NCBI GenBank assembly: GCA_009711825.1
Contig: VEMY01000001.1
Span: 81,899-145,898, forward strand
Length of the DNA: 64,000 nt
From: Bacillota bacterium
GTDB taxonomy: Bacteria; Bacillota; Proteinivoracia; UBA4975; VEMY01
Direction: 5' to 3'
The position numbers and the translations under genes were made by a program. Position 1 is the first letter of the stretch, and the number at the start of each line of letters is the position of its first letter. The notes beneath the pieces are model-generated. The model was not told where the DNA came from. It searched no databases and saw only the letters and a list, made by a program, of their open reading frames with translations. Below are positions 8,501 to 16,698 of the stretch, in pieces.

Positions 8501-8524
8501 AAACCCGACTAAATTACTATGTAT
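8501..8524 (+). promoter_or_regulatory. Possible IscR-type operator overlapping the transcription start
   Basis: CCCGACTAAATTACT, starting four bases after the -10 box, resembles the left half and centre of the type 1 IscR site (ATA-S-YY-GACT-RWWWY). The right half is degenerate. Position over the start site and the adjacent Rrf2 gene favour autorepression. The match is to an E. coli consensus, so this is tentative. Confidence 0.35.
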
Positions 8525-8544
8525 TATGCCGGGAGGTGAAGAAT

Positions 8545-8967
8545 ATGCGTTTTTCTACCCGGGGAGAATATGGTTTAAGGGCAATGCTGGTTCTGGCTGA
8601 CAATTATCAACAAGAACCCAAGCCACTGCGCGAAATAGCCCAAGCAGAGGCAATTTCCGAACAATATCTGGAGCAACTGTTCAGAGAGTTAAAGCGAGCA
8701 GGTCTGGTGGACAGTCGGCGGGGCGCCCGAGGCGGCTATGTCTTGTCAGCTCCGCCGGAGCAAATTAGCATGGACCGAGTTATCCAGGCTCTGGAAGGGC
8801 CAATTGGCCCGATGGAATGCGTGACAGAAGCCGGTGAAGATTTATGCGCCCGGGAACATTGTGCAACCCGCATATTATGGCAAAAGCTAAAATCGGCCAT
8901 GGAAGCTGTTCTGTCTGGTACGACTTTAGCTGATTTGCTTGGTGAAGCTAAAAGGAGTGAACCGTAA
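8545..8967 (+). CDS. iscR: Rrf2-family Fe-S regulator (IscR-like)
   Basis: A 140-residue winged-helix repressor of the Rrf2 family that probably senses Fe-S cluster supply. The N-terminal MRFSTRGEYGLRAML and the helix-turn-helix SEQYLEQLFRELKRAGLV followed by the wing RGARGGYVLS are typical. Three cysteines around residues 92-106 (spacing C-x8-C-x4-C) match the cluster-ligating triad of this family, although E. coli IscR has a different spacing. The ATG at 8545 is preferred over the in-frame GTG at 8536, which overlaps the GGAGGTG ribosome site. It is the first gene of a unit with iscS and iscU, which supports an Fe-S role over the CymR (cysteine metabolism) branch. Confidence 0.88.
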   Translation: MRFSTRGEYGLRAMLVLADNYQQEPKPLREIAQAEAISEQYLEQLFRELKRAGLVDSRRGARGGYVLSAPPEQISMDRVIQALEGPIGPMECVTEAGEDLCAREHCATRILWQKLKSAMEAVLSGTTLADLLGEAKRSEP

Positions 8968-10164
8968 ATGAAACGAATCTATCTTGATTACGCCGCAACA
9001 ACGCCGTTACGAGAAGAAGTGTTGGAAGCAATGATGCCTTATTTAACTGAGAAATTCGGCAACCCTTCCAGCATTCATTACCATGGTCGCGAAATTCGCG
9101 CTGCTGTGGATGAAGCCAGGGATAAGGTTGCCCAAGCGCTCAATGCCCAGAGTTCAGAGATTTATTTTACGTCCGGAGGCACTGAGGCAGATAATATTGC
9201 AATTATCGGTACTGCTTTTACGCTGGCTGATAAGGGCAAGCACATAATTACTTCCGCGGTGGAACACCATGCTGCCCTGGATGCTTGCAAGTCTCTCGAA
9301 AAACATGGTTTTCAGGTCACTGTCCTGCCGGTGGATAAATTTGGCCGGGTTTCAACAGCTGACTTGGAGACGGCAATAACTCCTGAGACAATTCTTGTTT
9401 CTTTAATGCATGCCAATAATGAAGTTGGCACCATTCAACCGATAAAAGAGTTGGCCGCGGTGGCCCGGGAGCGGGGGGTCCGTTTCCACACCGACGCGGT
9501 TCAGACGGTGGGCAATATACCTGTGGATGTTCAGGATTTGGGTGTTGATATGCTGTCCCTGTCCGCCCATAAAATTTACGGGCCCAAGGGTGTGGGACTG
9601 CTCTGGGTTCGTAAGGGCACCAAGTTGAACAGCATTACCTTTGGCGGCGCCCAGGAAAAGAAGCTGCGCCCAGGCACGGAAAATGTCGCCGGCATCATTG
9701 GGTTGTCCCGGGCTCTGGAACTTGCTGTCCAGGAACAGCCCGAAACAAAAGCGCGCTTGACTGAGCTCCGCGATCATTTAATTTCTGGGTTGACTACTTT
9801 GCCGGATGTCTGGCTCAACGGGCATCCTCAACACCGTCTGCCTGGAAATGTTAACGTCAGCGTTGATCGAGTAGAAGGGGAGGCACTGATCCTCAGCCTG
9901 GATATGGCGGGAATCGCAGTATCCAGTGGGTCTGCGTGCACTTCCGGCTCTTTGGATCCCTCACATGTGTTGATGTCCATGGGGCTTTCCCATCAGCAGG
10001 CCCACGGTTCGCTGCGTCTTACCCTGGGCAAGTCTACAACCCGTGAAGATATTGAACATGTGCTCACGGTGGTACCAGATGTTGTGAAGCGTTTACGGGA
10101 TATGTCACCAATCAGAGAATCTGGAGAGGAACAGGGGGAACACAAATGTACACCGAGAAAGTAA
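8968..10164 (+). CDS. iscS: Cysteine desulfurase
   Basis: A pyridoxal-phosphate enzyme that takes sulfur from L-cysteine and passes it as a persulfide to the IscU scaffold. The protein begins with YLDYAATTPL. The cofactor lysine is K202 in SAHKIYGPKG, and the sulfur-carrying cysteine is C324 in the loop SSGSACTSGSLDPSHVL. The long loop with SACTSGS places it in the IscS/NifS group rather than the SufS group. Its 398 residues are normal. It starts directly after the iscR stop, and its 3' end overlaps iscU by 19 bases, so all three genes form one operon. Confidence 0.95.
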   Translation: MKRIYLDYAATTPLREEVLEAMMPYLTEKFGNPSSIHYHGREIRAAVDEARDKVAQALNAQSSEIYFTSGGTEADNIAIIGTAFTLADKGKHIITSAVEHHAALDACKSLEKHGFQVTVLPVDKFGRVSTADLETAITPETILVSLMHANNEVGTIQPIKELAAVARERGVRFHTDAVQTVGNIPVDVQDLGVDMLSLSAHKIYGPKGVGLLWVRKGTKLNSITFGGAQEKKLRPGTENVAGIIGLSRALELAVQEQPETKARLTELRDHLISGLTTLPDVWLNGHPQHRLPGNVNVSVDRVEGEALILSLDMAGIAVSSGSACTSGSLDPSHVLMSMGLSHQQAHGSLRLTLGKSTTREDIEHVLTVVPDVVKRLRDMSPIRESGEEQGEHKCTPRK

Positions 10165-10514
10165 TGGACCATTTTCAAAACCCGCGCAATGTTGGTGAAA
10201 TCGAAGGCGCCGATGGCATCGGCGAGGTTGGAAATATGAAGTGCGGCGATATTATGAAGTTGTATATAAAGGTGGGGGCAGACGAGATAATCGAAGATAT
10301 CAAATTCCGCACCTTTGGTTGCGGAGCAGCCATCGCCACCAGCAGCGTAATCACTGAAATGGCAAAAGGAATGACTGTTTCGGAAGCGGAGGCAATCAGC
10401 AACAAGCAGGTGGCGGCGGAACTGGGCGGCCTGCCGCCGGTCAAAATGCATTGCTCTAACCTGGCCGCCGATGCGCTTCAGGCCGCAATCAAAGATTACC
10501 GCGAGCGCGTTTAA
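10146..10514 (+). CDS. iscU: Fe-S cluster scaffold IscU/NifU-like
   Basis: The scaffold on which Fe-S clusters are built using sulfur from IscS. The three ligand cysteines are present: C33 in MKCGD (with the adjacent regulatory Asp35), C59 in FGCGAA, and C103 in MHCSN. The chaperone-recognition motif is LPPVK just before C103. At 122 residues it is a single-domain IscU without the NifU C-terminal domain. ATG 10146 lies inside the end of iscS (19-base overlap). No hscA, hscB or ferredoxin gene follows, which is usual for Clostridia. Confidence 0.95.
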   Translation: MYTEKVMDHFQNPRNVGEIEGADGIGEVGNMKCGDIMKLYIKVGADEIIEDIKFRTFGCGAAIATSSVITEMAKGMTVSEAEAISNKQVAAELGGLPPVKMHCSNLAADALQAAIKDYRERV

Positions 10515-10544
10515 TGAAATATTTACCCGGATCTCGGGGCCTAG

Positions 10545-10590
10545 GAAGCTTGTGGCAGTTGACACAAGCTTCTTGCTCATATAACATAAT
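10545..10590 (+). promoter_or_regulatory. Hairpin and candidate promoter before the Na+/Pi symporter
   Basis: GAAGCTTGTG (10545-10554) and CACAAGCTTC (10563-10572) form a perfect 10-bp stem without a good T run. A consensus TTGACA (10559-10564) lies in the loop and right arm, with a weak -10 (TAACAT, 10582-10587) 17 bases on. It may end the isc operon, regulate the symporter, or both. Confidence 0.35.
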
Positions 10591-10627
10591 CATGTCCATT
10601 ATCATTTGTTACTAGGGAGGCTGTGCT

Positions 10628-12232
10628 GTGGCTGTCCAGATTATTTTAGGTGTGGCCGGGGGCCTGGGGCTTTTTATCTTTGGAATGAAACTAATGGCCG
10701 AGGGTCTTCAAAAGGCTGCTGGAGACAAGCTGAGGCGGATTCTGGAGTTACTTACTTTCAACCGCTATATCGCCGTTATCACAGGAATCATAATCACGGT
10801 TCTGGTGCAAAGCAGTAGTACAACCACTGTAATGGTGGTTGGATTTGTCAACGCCGGCTTGATGAACCTGGTTCAGGCAGTAGGCACTATATTGGGCGCC
10901 AATATTGGCACCACAGTTACGGCCCAAATCATTGCTTTTAAAATAACCGAGTTGTCTTTGCCGGCGATTGCCCTGGGCGTTGTGTTATCATTTTTTGTCC
11001 GTCGTCGGTTTTACCGCCATCTTGGTCAAGCCATTCTCGGATTCGGCCTTTTGTTTCTTGGAATGAGCACCATGAGCGGCAGTCTCAATGCGCTTAAAGA
11101 TAATCCGATGTTTATCGAAATGTTCGCCACCTTTGGACAGTACCGCTTGTTGGGAGTTTTGGCCGGAGCGTTTTTTACGGCCTTGGTCCAAAGCAGCAGC
11201 GCCAGCACCGCGACAATCATCGTCTTGTCCCTTGAGGGCGTTTTGGGGCTGGATTCTGCTCTGGCCCTGATTTTGGGCACCAATGTTGGAACCTGTATCA
11301 CAGCAATGTTGGCCGGCATCGGCGCCAGTATAACTGCCCGCCGCGCAGCAATGGCCCATGTGATTTTCAATATTGGCGGGGCGCTCTTGTTTTTGATTTT
11401 CCTGACGCCGTTTGCGGAACTGGTTAGCTTGACCAGCAATGAAGTGGCCCGTCAGGTTGCCTGGGGGCATACGATATTCAATGTCGGTAACACACTTCTG
11501 TTCTTGCCATTTGTTAACGTGTTTGTCAAGATAATCAAACGGATTATTCCAGGCGAAGAAGAAATGATCGAGACCGGTCCAAAGTATTTGGACCGCCGGA
11601 TGCTGGGCACCCCCTCTTTGGGGTTGGGCGCCGCTGAACGGGAAATCGGACGCATGGCAGATTTGGCAGCAGAAATGGTGGGTGATGCTGTTTCTCTGTT
11701 GACCAAGAATAATATAGACTTGATAAAAAATGTTGAACGTAAAGAAGATGTGGTCGATGAACTGGAAAAGGAGATTGCCATCTATTTGTCTGATCTCGCT
11801 CAGCAAAGTATTACCCGGGATCAAGGGCGGCAAATTGCCCTCTTCCTGCATGCAATTAACGATATCGAGCGGATTGGCGACCATGCAGAAAATATCGCTC
11901 AACTCTGCCATCAGAAAATTGATGACAAATACCCATTTTCTGAGGCGGCGGTGGAAGAGGTCAAGGAGATGTATGATAAGGTTCAGGCGATTACAGCAAA
12001 AGCGGTTACCGCCTTTCGCTCTAAAAACCTCGCGCTGGCCCGGGAAGTGCTGATAGACGATAATGAAATTGATCGACTGGAAAAACGACTGCGGCAACGA
12101 CATATTGGACGGATTAACGAGGGTCGATGCTTTCCGCCATCCGGGGTTATTTACCTGGATATTCTTGCCAACTTTGAGCGTATTGGTGACCATGCGGTGA
12201 ACATTGCCCAAGCGGTCCTTGGTGACTTTTGA
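10628..12232 (+). CDS. Na+/phosphate symporter with C-terminal PhoU domain
   Basis: Imports phosphate with sodium across the membrane (NptA/PNaS family). Both inverted repeats carry the family QSS signature: LVQSSSTTTVMVVGF and LVQSSSASTATIIVLS. About eight to nine membrane segments fill residues 1-310. The cytoplasmic C-terminal 200 residues form a PhoU-like helical domain with two copies of the ERIGDHA motif (IERIGDHAENIAQ and FERIGDHAVNIAQ). The 534-residue length fits bacterial members. The GTG start has GGGAGG 7 bases upstream. Sodium dependence fits the Na+-type ATP synthase c subunit predicted in this window. Confidence 0.9.
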   Translation: MAVQIILGVAGGLGLFIFGMKLMAEGLQKAAGDKLRRILELLTFNRYIAVITGIIITVLVQSSSTTTVMVVGFVNAGLMNLVQAVGTILGANIGTTVTAQIIAFKITELSLPAIALGVVLSFFVRRRFYRHLGQAILGFGLLFLGMSTMSGSLNALKDNPMFIEMFATFGQYRLLGVLAGAFFTALVQSSSASTATIIVLSLEGVLGLDSALALILGTNVGTCITAMLAGIGASITARRAAMAHVIFNIGGALLFLIFLTPFAELVSLTSNEVARQVAWGHTIFNVGNTLLFLPFVNVFVKIIKRIIPGEEEMIETGPKYLDRRMLGTPSLGLGAAEREIGRMADLAAEMVGDAVSLLTKNNIDLIKNVERKEDVVDELEKEIAIYLSDLAQQSITRDQGRQIALFLHAINDIERIGDHAENIAQLCHQKIDDKYPFSEAAVEEVKEMYDKVQAITAKAVTAFRSKNLALAREVLIDDNEIDRLEKRLRQRHIGRINEGRCFPPSGVIYLDILANFERIGDHAVNIAQAVLGDF

Positions 12233-12253
12233 GAGGCATTCGCCTCTCTTTTT
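12231..12253 (+). terminator. Terminator after the Na+/Pi symporter gene
   Basis: GAGAGGC (12231-12237) pairs with GCCTCTC (12242-12248), with a 4-base loop and a T run after it. The stem includes the last two bases of the stop codon. Confidence 0.8.
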
Positions 12254-12258
12254 GCTGT

Positions 12259-12288
12259 TTGACACTCTCTGGAAGATATCAGTATAAT
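12259..12288 (+). promoter_or_regulatory. Sigma-A promoter of the unknown-fur-yibEF unit
   Basis: Consensus TTGACA (12259-12264) and consensus TATAAT (12283-12288) with an 18-base spacer, 27 bases before the start codon and directly after the terminator. Confidence 0.82.
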
Positions 12289-12315
12289 TAAGGGACTGAA
12301 CAGGAGGTTATGGTT

Positions 12316-12876
12316 GTGGCTATTAGGATGCGTAAACTGATTATCATCGGCCTGGTTATTGTTTTGGTGGCAGTGGCTTTGTCTGCAATCTGGCCGCCTG
12401 GCGCAACGCCCGCTGATTCGGATCCGGTTGTCCCCCTGCGAGCGGTTGCCCGGCCCGAAAGCTTACAACCAATTCCCAATTGGCAGGGACGAGTGGTTGC
12501 TGAGCACATTGCCGGCACGGCCTTCTATTGCCAATTATCATATTTTTACCTTATCGACGATTACGACGGCAGTCTGGTTGCGGTTGCTGTTTTCAACCTG
12601 CCCGACCACCCGAGCCCGAGTCGAATTTTTTCGGCAATACTCGCTGACGCTGAAACCGTGGCTTCTTTGGTTGAGCAGTATCTCCCTGGCGTCGGCCTGT
12701 ACGTGGTTGCCGGGTTGGATTTGACCCATACCTGTGACACAGGCTGCGGCGAGGGTCATTTCTATGAATTATTTGTCTCCCGGCTTACGCCGGCGCAGCT
12801 TGGACTGCCGGCGCCCTTTCCGGGAGCAAGAGTGCTCCAGGGCGAAACCTGGTGGGACACTCATTACTTTGATTAA
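12316..12876 (+). CDS. Membrane-anchored hypothetical protein
   Basis: I do not recognise this protein. It has a single N-terminal hydrophobic segment (about residues 6-26) that would anchor or export it, then a soluble domain of about 150 residues. Near the C-terminus is THTCDTGCGEGHFYELF, with two cysteines and two histidines that could bind a metal or form a disulfide. GTG 12316 is chosen over ATG 12310, because AGGAGG at 12302-12307 is only 2 bases from the ATG but 8 from the GTG; ATG 12328 is also possible. It heads a unit with a Fur-family regulator and a YibE/F membrane protein, so a metal-related envelope role is conceivable but unproven. Confidence 0.65.
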   Translation: MAIRMRKLIIIGLVIVLVAVALSAIWPPGATPADSDPVVPLRAVARPESLQPIPNWQGRVVAEHIAGTAFYCQLSYFYLIDDYDGSLVAVAVFNLPDHPSPSRIFSAILADAETVASLVEQYLPGVGLYVVAGLDLTHTCDTGCGEGHFYELFVSRLTPAQLGLPAPFPGARVLQGETWWDTHYFD

Positions 12877-12894
12877 GGCAAGGAGGTGTTTGCA

Positions 12895-13338
12895 ATGTCA
12901 GAACTGCTGAAAAAAGCCCGGGAACAGTTGACAAGTAAGGGGTTTAAATGGACCGAGCCCCGGAGTGAAATAATCAGTTTGTTGTCAGAGCAGACTGATG
13001 CCCATGTCAGCGCCGAGGAGTTGTACGAACTATTGCAGAAGAAGCGCCCTGACATTGGTTTGGCCACAGTCTACCGGACTTTAGACCTGCTTGCAGAACT
13101 GGGATTTGCCCATAAGCTCAATTTTGGTGACGGATGTAGCCGTTATGAAGTCGCGGACTCAAGCCATCATCATCACCATTTGATCTGTAGTGCATGCGGG
13201 AAAGTTGAGGAGGTCCCGATGGATTTATTGGAACAGCTGGAACAGGAAATTGAATCAGAGTATAATTTTGAGATCCACGGCCATCATCTGAAGTTTTTTG
13301 GCAGATGCGGCCAGTGCTGCACTAAGGGAAAGGAGTAG
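12895..13338 (+). CDS. Fur-family metal regulator
   Basis: A dimeric winged-helix repressor that responds to a metal or to peroxide. Its 147 residues include the DNA-recognition segment IGLATVYRTLDLLAELG, the histidine cluster SSHHHHHLICSACGKVEE and two CxxC pairs (CSAC and CGQC) that form the structural zinc site. Whether it is Fur, PerR or Zur cannot be settled from the sequence alone. ATG 12895 has AAGGAGGTG 6 bases upstream; the in-frame GTG at 12886 lies inside that ribosome site. It follows the unknown gene by 18 bases and precedes the YibE/F gene by 12, so the three are probably co-transcribed. Confidence 0.9.
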   Translation: MSELLKKAREQLTSKGFKWTEPRSEIISLLSEQTDAHVSAEELYELLQKKRPDIGLATVYRTLDLLAELGFAHKLNFGDGCSRYEVADSSHHHHHLICSACGKVEEVPMDLLEQLEQEIESEYNFEIHGHHLKFFGRCGQCCTKGKE

Positions 13339-13350
13339 GAGTAAGGGAAA

Positions 13351-14505
13351 ATGCGTCGACTGCCAATTTTGATAGCACTGCCGTTACTAGCGTTAATGTT
13401 AATTCCCGGTATTGCTCTGGCCCAGGACGATTTTGGCGATGAAACACCAGTATTCGTCAATGAAATTGAACGCGGCCGGGTGCTGGAGGTTGTTACCGAA
13501 GAGGATATTGATGACGATTGGTTTGTTGTTGGTCGCCAGTTGCTGTTAGTGGAAATTACTTCCGGAACTTTCCGGGGGCAAAAACATGAAATAGAGAACT
13601 TGCACACCGGTGTCGAATTTCGAGATTTGTATCTGCAGGCGGGTGATCAGGTTCTGTTGATGCTGGAATTGGATCCGGAGCAGGGTCGGCTGGAAGGCGT
13701 ATATCTACATGATATAGCCCGGGATCGCTATCTTTACATATTGGCGGCCGCTTTTGTCGTCGGTCTTGTGCTTGTGGCGAGGATCAAGGGCATTAAGGCG
13801 CTGGCCACCCTGCTGTTCATGGGCGTGGTAATTATCTACCTGCTTTTGCCTTTGATTCTGCGGGGACATGACCCGGTTCTGCTGACTTTGGCCTTTGCCA
13901 GTCTAATTACTGTTTTCACCCTTACTGTGATTAGCGGGTTTAATGCCAAGACTTTAGCGGCCATCGGTGGTACTGTGGGAGGGCTGATTATTGCTGCTCT
14001 AATGGCTTGGGTCTTTGGCGAGGTTTCAAGTCTGACCGGCTTTAGCAGCGAAGAAGCGCAAATGCTGCAATATGCCGAGCTGCCAGGAGAATTAAACATC
14101 CGTGGTCTGTTGTTTGCAGGCATTATAATCGGCGCCCTGGGGGCAGTGCTCGATGTGGCAATGTCAATTGCCGCTTCGGTGGCCGAAGTGCGAGCGGCTA
14201 ATCCCCGTCTGACTGTAAAAGAGTTGTTTGAATCAGGATATAATGTAGGCAAAGATATTCTGGGCACGATGGTAAATACCCTGATTTTGGCATATACTGG
14301 TGGCGCCTTGCCGTTGCTCTTGTTGTTCATGGCCTACGATATGAGTTATCTGCAGATTATCAATATGGACTTAATAGCCACGGAGGTGGTGCGCTCGCTG
14401 GCTGGCAGCTTTGGATTGTTGGCTGCGGTGCCGCTGACTGCGATCCTTGCTGCTGTCTTTATCAGTCGTCAAAAAAGGCGACCCGGCGGGCAACCTAGGG
14501 CATAG
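13351..14505 (+). CDS. YibE/F family membrane protein
   Basis: A 384-residue multi-pass membrane protein of the YibE/F family, whose function is unknown. A cleavable-looking signal segment (residues 1-24) is followed by an extracytoplasmic beta-rich domain (about 25-125), then seven or eight membrane helices. The family-typical region around residues 245-275 contains GIIIGALGAVLDVAMSIAAS. YibE/F genes often occur next to transport or metal functions in Firmicutes. Here it follows a Fur-family gene by 12 bases, which hints at metal-responsive expression. A substrate cannot be inferred. Confidence 0.8.
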   Translation: MRRLPILIALPLLALMLIPGIALAQDDFGDETPVFVNEIERGRVLEVVTEEDIDDDWFVVGRQLLLVEITSGTFRGQKHEIENLHTGVEFRDLYLQAGDQVLLMLELDPEQGRLEGVYLHDIARDRYLYILAAAFVVGLVLVARIKGIKALATLLFMGVVIIYLLLPLILRGHDPVLLTLAFASLITVFTLTVISGFNAKTLAAIGGTVGGLIIAALMAWVFGEVSSLTGFSSEEAQMLQYAELPGELNIRGLLFAGIIIGALGAVLDVAMSIAASVAEVRAANPRLTVKELFESGYNVGKDILGTMVNTLILAYTGGALPLLLLFMAYDMSYLQIINMDLIATEVVRSLAGSFGLLAAVPLTAILAAVFISRQKRRPGGQPRA

Positions 14506-14543
14506 TTAATCCTGCCCCGGAATATAGCTATCAATGAAACGGG

Positions 14544-15227
14544 GTGGGAGATGTGCGTAAGGGGTTCAGGCTAATCAGGATGTGGTCGGTTATCGTCTTT
14601 ATCTGCCTGTTGTTTGTGTTAGTCAATAGATTATGGCTTTGGAGCGGTGCTTTGGAGACTCTGGGCGGCATAATCGATGGCAACCAGTTAGTCCCGCTTT
14701 TTCTGATGGCGGTGGCGTTAGGCACAGATGCTATGTCCCTATCAGTTGGGATTGGCCTCCGGGGTGTGAGCAGGCAGGACGTGCTGCGGGTAAGTTTTGT
14801 AGTGGGACTTTTCCACATAATTATGCCGCTTGCGGGTATTGTCCTGGGACATTTATTCGGGCTGCTGGTGGGAGAGCTGGCTCGCTGGCTGGGGGCACTG
14901 ATTGTAGCTTTTATTGGCGCCAGAATGATTTGGGGATGCCTGGGGACCAAGGAATGTCTGTCTGCCAACTGGGTGCTTAGTGGCCTGCCGCTCATGCTGT
15001 TGGCCGGCAGCGTCTCCATGGACGCCCTATCCGTGGGATTCAGCCTTGGTGCCTTTGGTTATAATGTATTCTTGGCTTCGGCTATCTTTGGTTTGTTCGG
15101 CGCTGCTATGACTGGGCTGGGCTTGGTGTTTGGCAGCAGGCTGGGCGATTGCGTTGGCGACCGCGCTGAGCTGATTGGGGGAGGCGTATTGGTCATCTTG
15201 GCGATTCATATGCTGCTGGAGGGTTGA
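14544..15227 (+). CDS. mntP: Manganese efflux pump MntP-like, with N-terminal extension
   Basis: Exports Mn2+ from the cytoplasm (DUF204/MntP family). The two pseudo-repeats carry the key aspartates in ALGTDAMSLSVGIG (about residues 57-70) and SVSMDALSVGFSLG (about 154-167). Six membrane helices form the usual core of about 180 residues, but the frame begins about 48 residues earlier with a further hydrophobic segment. The start is uncertain: GTG 14544 (used here) lacks a clear ribosome site, GTG 14553 has GGGGTG 6 bases upstream, and ATG 14580 is possible. The position before ywlE-rpiB-ywlG matches B. subtilis ywlD. In related genomes mntP expression is often Mn-responsive, but I see no yybP-ykoY-type riboswitch here. 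Confidence 0.85.
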   Translation: MGDVRKGFRLIRMWSVIVFICLLFVLVNRLWLWSGALETLGGIIDGNQLVPLFLMAVALGTDAMSLSVGIGLRGVSRQDVLRVSFVVGLFHIIMPLAGIVLGHLFGLLVGELARWLGALIVAFIGARMIWGCLGTKECLSANWVLSGLPLMLLAGSVSMDALSVGFSLGAFGYNVFLASAIFGLFGAAMTGLGLVFGSRLGDCVGDRAELIGGGVLVILAIHMLLEG

Positions 15228-15231
15228 TTTT

Positions 15232-15678
15232 ATGGAAATTTTGTTTGTATGTACCGGTAACACCTGTCGCAGCCCTATGGCTGAGGCATTGTTAAAATCA
15301 ATGACGCGTTCTAGGGGGCTTGGCGAAATCAAGGTAAGTTCGGCAGGCATTGCCGCCGCCACTGGAAGTTCGGCATCCCCCCTTGCCCGTGATGCCCTGG
15401 ACGATGGCCGCGCGTTGGACGAGCACAGGGCCCGGCAGGTTGACAACACATTGCTTGCGAAAGCAGATCTCGTATTGACGATGACTGGTCAACATGCAGC
15501 CATTTTGCGCTCGCAGTTTCCGGAGCACAGCGACAAGGTGCATGCCTTACTTGAGTATGTAGATGAAACGGAGACGGATGTGGCAGATCCTTTTGGCGGC
15601 GACCGAGAAACATATCGCCGGACCCGGGACCAAATCGAGTCTGCGTTGGTCAAGGTGCTGGCGCGATTAACAAAGTGA
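15232..15678 (+). CDS. ywlE: Protein arginine phosphatase (YwlE-like, low-MW phosphatase fold)
   Basis: Removes phosphate from arginine residues marked by McsB for ClpCP. The active-site loop is VCTGNTCRSPMAEA, with nucleophile Cys7 and Thr11. A Thr at this position, rather than Ile, is what distinguishes arginine from tyrosine phosphatases in B. subtilis YwlE. The acid motif VADPFGG carries the general-acid Asp. The protein has 148 residues. ATG 15232 has GGAGGG 8 bases upstream and lies 4 bases after the mntP stop. The synteny with ywlD-ywlE-ywlF supports the call. mcsB itself is not in this window. Confidence 0.92.
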   Translation: MEILFVCTGNTCRSPMAEALLKSMTRSRGLGEIKVSSAGIAAATGSSASPLARDALDDGRALDEHRARQVDNTLLAKADLVLTMTGQHAAILRSQFPEHSDKVHALLEYVDETETDVADPFGGDRETYRRTRDQIESALVKVLARLTK

Positions 15679-15706
15679 CGACCAAAACTAATTGGAGGTT
15701 TTGCAG

Positions 15707-16156
15707 TTGAAAATAGCGTTATCCAGTGACCATGGCGGGTTTGATCTCAAAGAGAATCTCAAAGAGTTTCTCCACGAGCTGGGCCATACATATGTGGATT
15801 TTGGCTGTTCAAGCCGGGAGTCGGTGGATTATCCCGATTATTCTGCCGCTGCCTCCCGGGCGGTTAGCTCAGGGGAGTGTCAATTGGGGATCGTCGTATG
15901 TGGAACCGGCATCGGTGTTGCCATAACGGCCAACAAAATCCCGGGGATCCGGGCCGCCAATTGCAGCGATTGCTTTTCAGCCCGAATGGCCCGGGAGCAT
16001 AACAATGCCAACGTGCTCACCCTTGGCCAGCGGGTCCTGGGGGCAGGGTTGGCCCGGGAAATAGTGCGATCTTTTCTCGACGCGGAATTTGCTGGCGGGC
16101 GTCATCAAGCTCGGGTGGACAAAATTATGGCTCTAGAGAGTGCTGACAAATGTTGA
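15707..16156 (+). CDS. rpiB: Ribose-5-phosphate isomerase B
   Basis: Interconverts ribose-5-phosphate and ribulose-5-phosphate (pentose phosphate pathway). The family opening IALSSDHGGFDLK is present, as is the active-site loop VCGTGIGVAITANKIPGIRAA with its catalytic cysteine, and the conserved REHNNANVLTLGQRVLG. Its 149 residues are standard. TTG 15707 is the likely start: GGAGG at 15694-15698 is 8 bases upstream, and the earlier in-frame TTG 15692 lies before that ribosome site. It overlaps the next gene by 7 bases. Related sugar isomerases (LacAB, AlsB) share the fold, but the housekeeping context favours RpiB. Confidence 0.93.
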   Translation: MKIALSSDHGGFDLKENLKEFLHELGHTYVDFGCSSRESVDYPDYSAAASRAVSSGECQLGIVVCGTGIGVAITANKIPGIRAANCSDCFSARMAREHNNANVLTLGQRVLGAGLAREIVRSFLDAEFAGGRHQARVDKIMALESADKC

Positions 16157-16698
16157 CGGAGATTGGCAAACAGGTTAGAAATGCGTTGGAAGAACTACAA
16201 GCTCATGCCCAGTTGCAGCCCGGTGATTTACTGGTTGTTGGTGGCAGCACCAGCGAGGTAATCGGCCAAAAAATCGGCACCGCCTCCAACGCCGAAGTGG
16301 CAGAGCAAATAGTCCTCGAAGTCGCGCGTTTTTGCGATAAATGGCATGTGCAACCGGCCTTTCAATGTTGTGAACATCTAAACCGCGCACTGGTTGTGGA
16401 ACAAGAAACGGTTGAGAAGTATGACCTTGATGATGTAACGGTAATTCCCCATCCCAATGCCGGTGGCGCCCTGGCTTCAAGAGCGCTTTCGGAGCTGACG
16501 GCGCCACGAGTGGTGGAGCACCTGGGGCAGCGGGGCAAGGCAGGTATAGATATCGGCAATACCCTAATCGGCATGCATTTGCGACCGGTGGTCGTTCCGG
16601 TCAGAATTGAGACCAAATTCATCGGCCAGGCGGCGTTGGTTTGTGCCCGAACCCGACCAAAGCTGATTGGCGGGCGAAGAGCCCGCTACCCAGAATAA
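16150..16698 (+). CDS. ywlG: DUF436 protein YwlG
   Basis: A conserved Firmicute protein of unknown function (DUF436/TIGR01440 family), 182 residues and cytoplasmic. Recognisable stretches are GDLLVVGGSTSEVIGQKIGT near the N-terminus, QCCEHLNRALVVE in the middle, and GIDIGNTLIGMHLRPV toward the end. The conserved Cys-Cys-Glu-His is striking and could be catalytic or metal-binding. ATG 16150 lies within the end of rpiB (7-base overlap), giving translational coupling. As in B. subtilis it sits between rpiB and glyA. No function should be inferred beyond that conserved neighbourhood. Confidence 0.9.
   Translation: MLTEIGKQVRNALEELQAHAQLQPGDLLVVGGSTSEVIGQKIGTASNAEVAEQIVLEVARFCDKWHVQPAFQCCEHLNRALVVEQETVEKYDLDDVTVIPHPNAGGALASRALSELTAPRVVEHLGQRGKAGIDIGNTLIGMHLRPVVVPVRIETKFIGQAALVCARTRPKLIGGRRARYPE

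Noticed and set aside
10988-12265. Long open frame (425 codons) on the minus strand opposite the Na+/Pi symporter gene
   Set aside because: It has no ribosome site or recognisable domain and mirrors the codon pattern of the real plus-strand gene, which is a well-known family.
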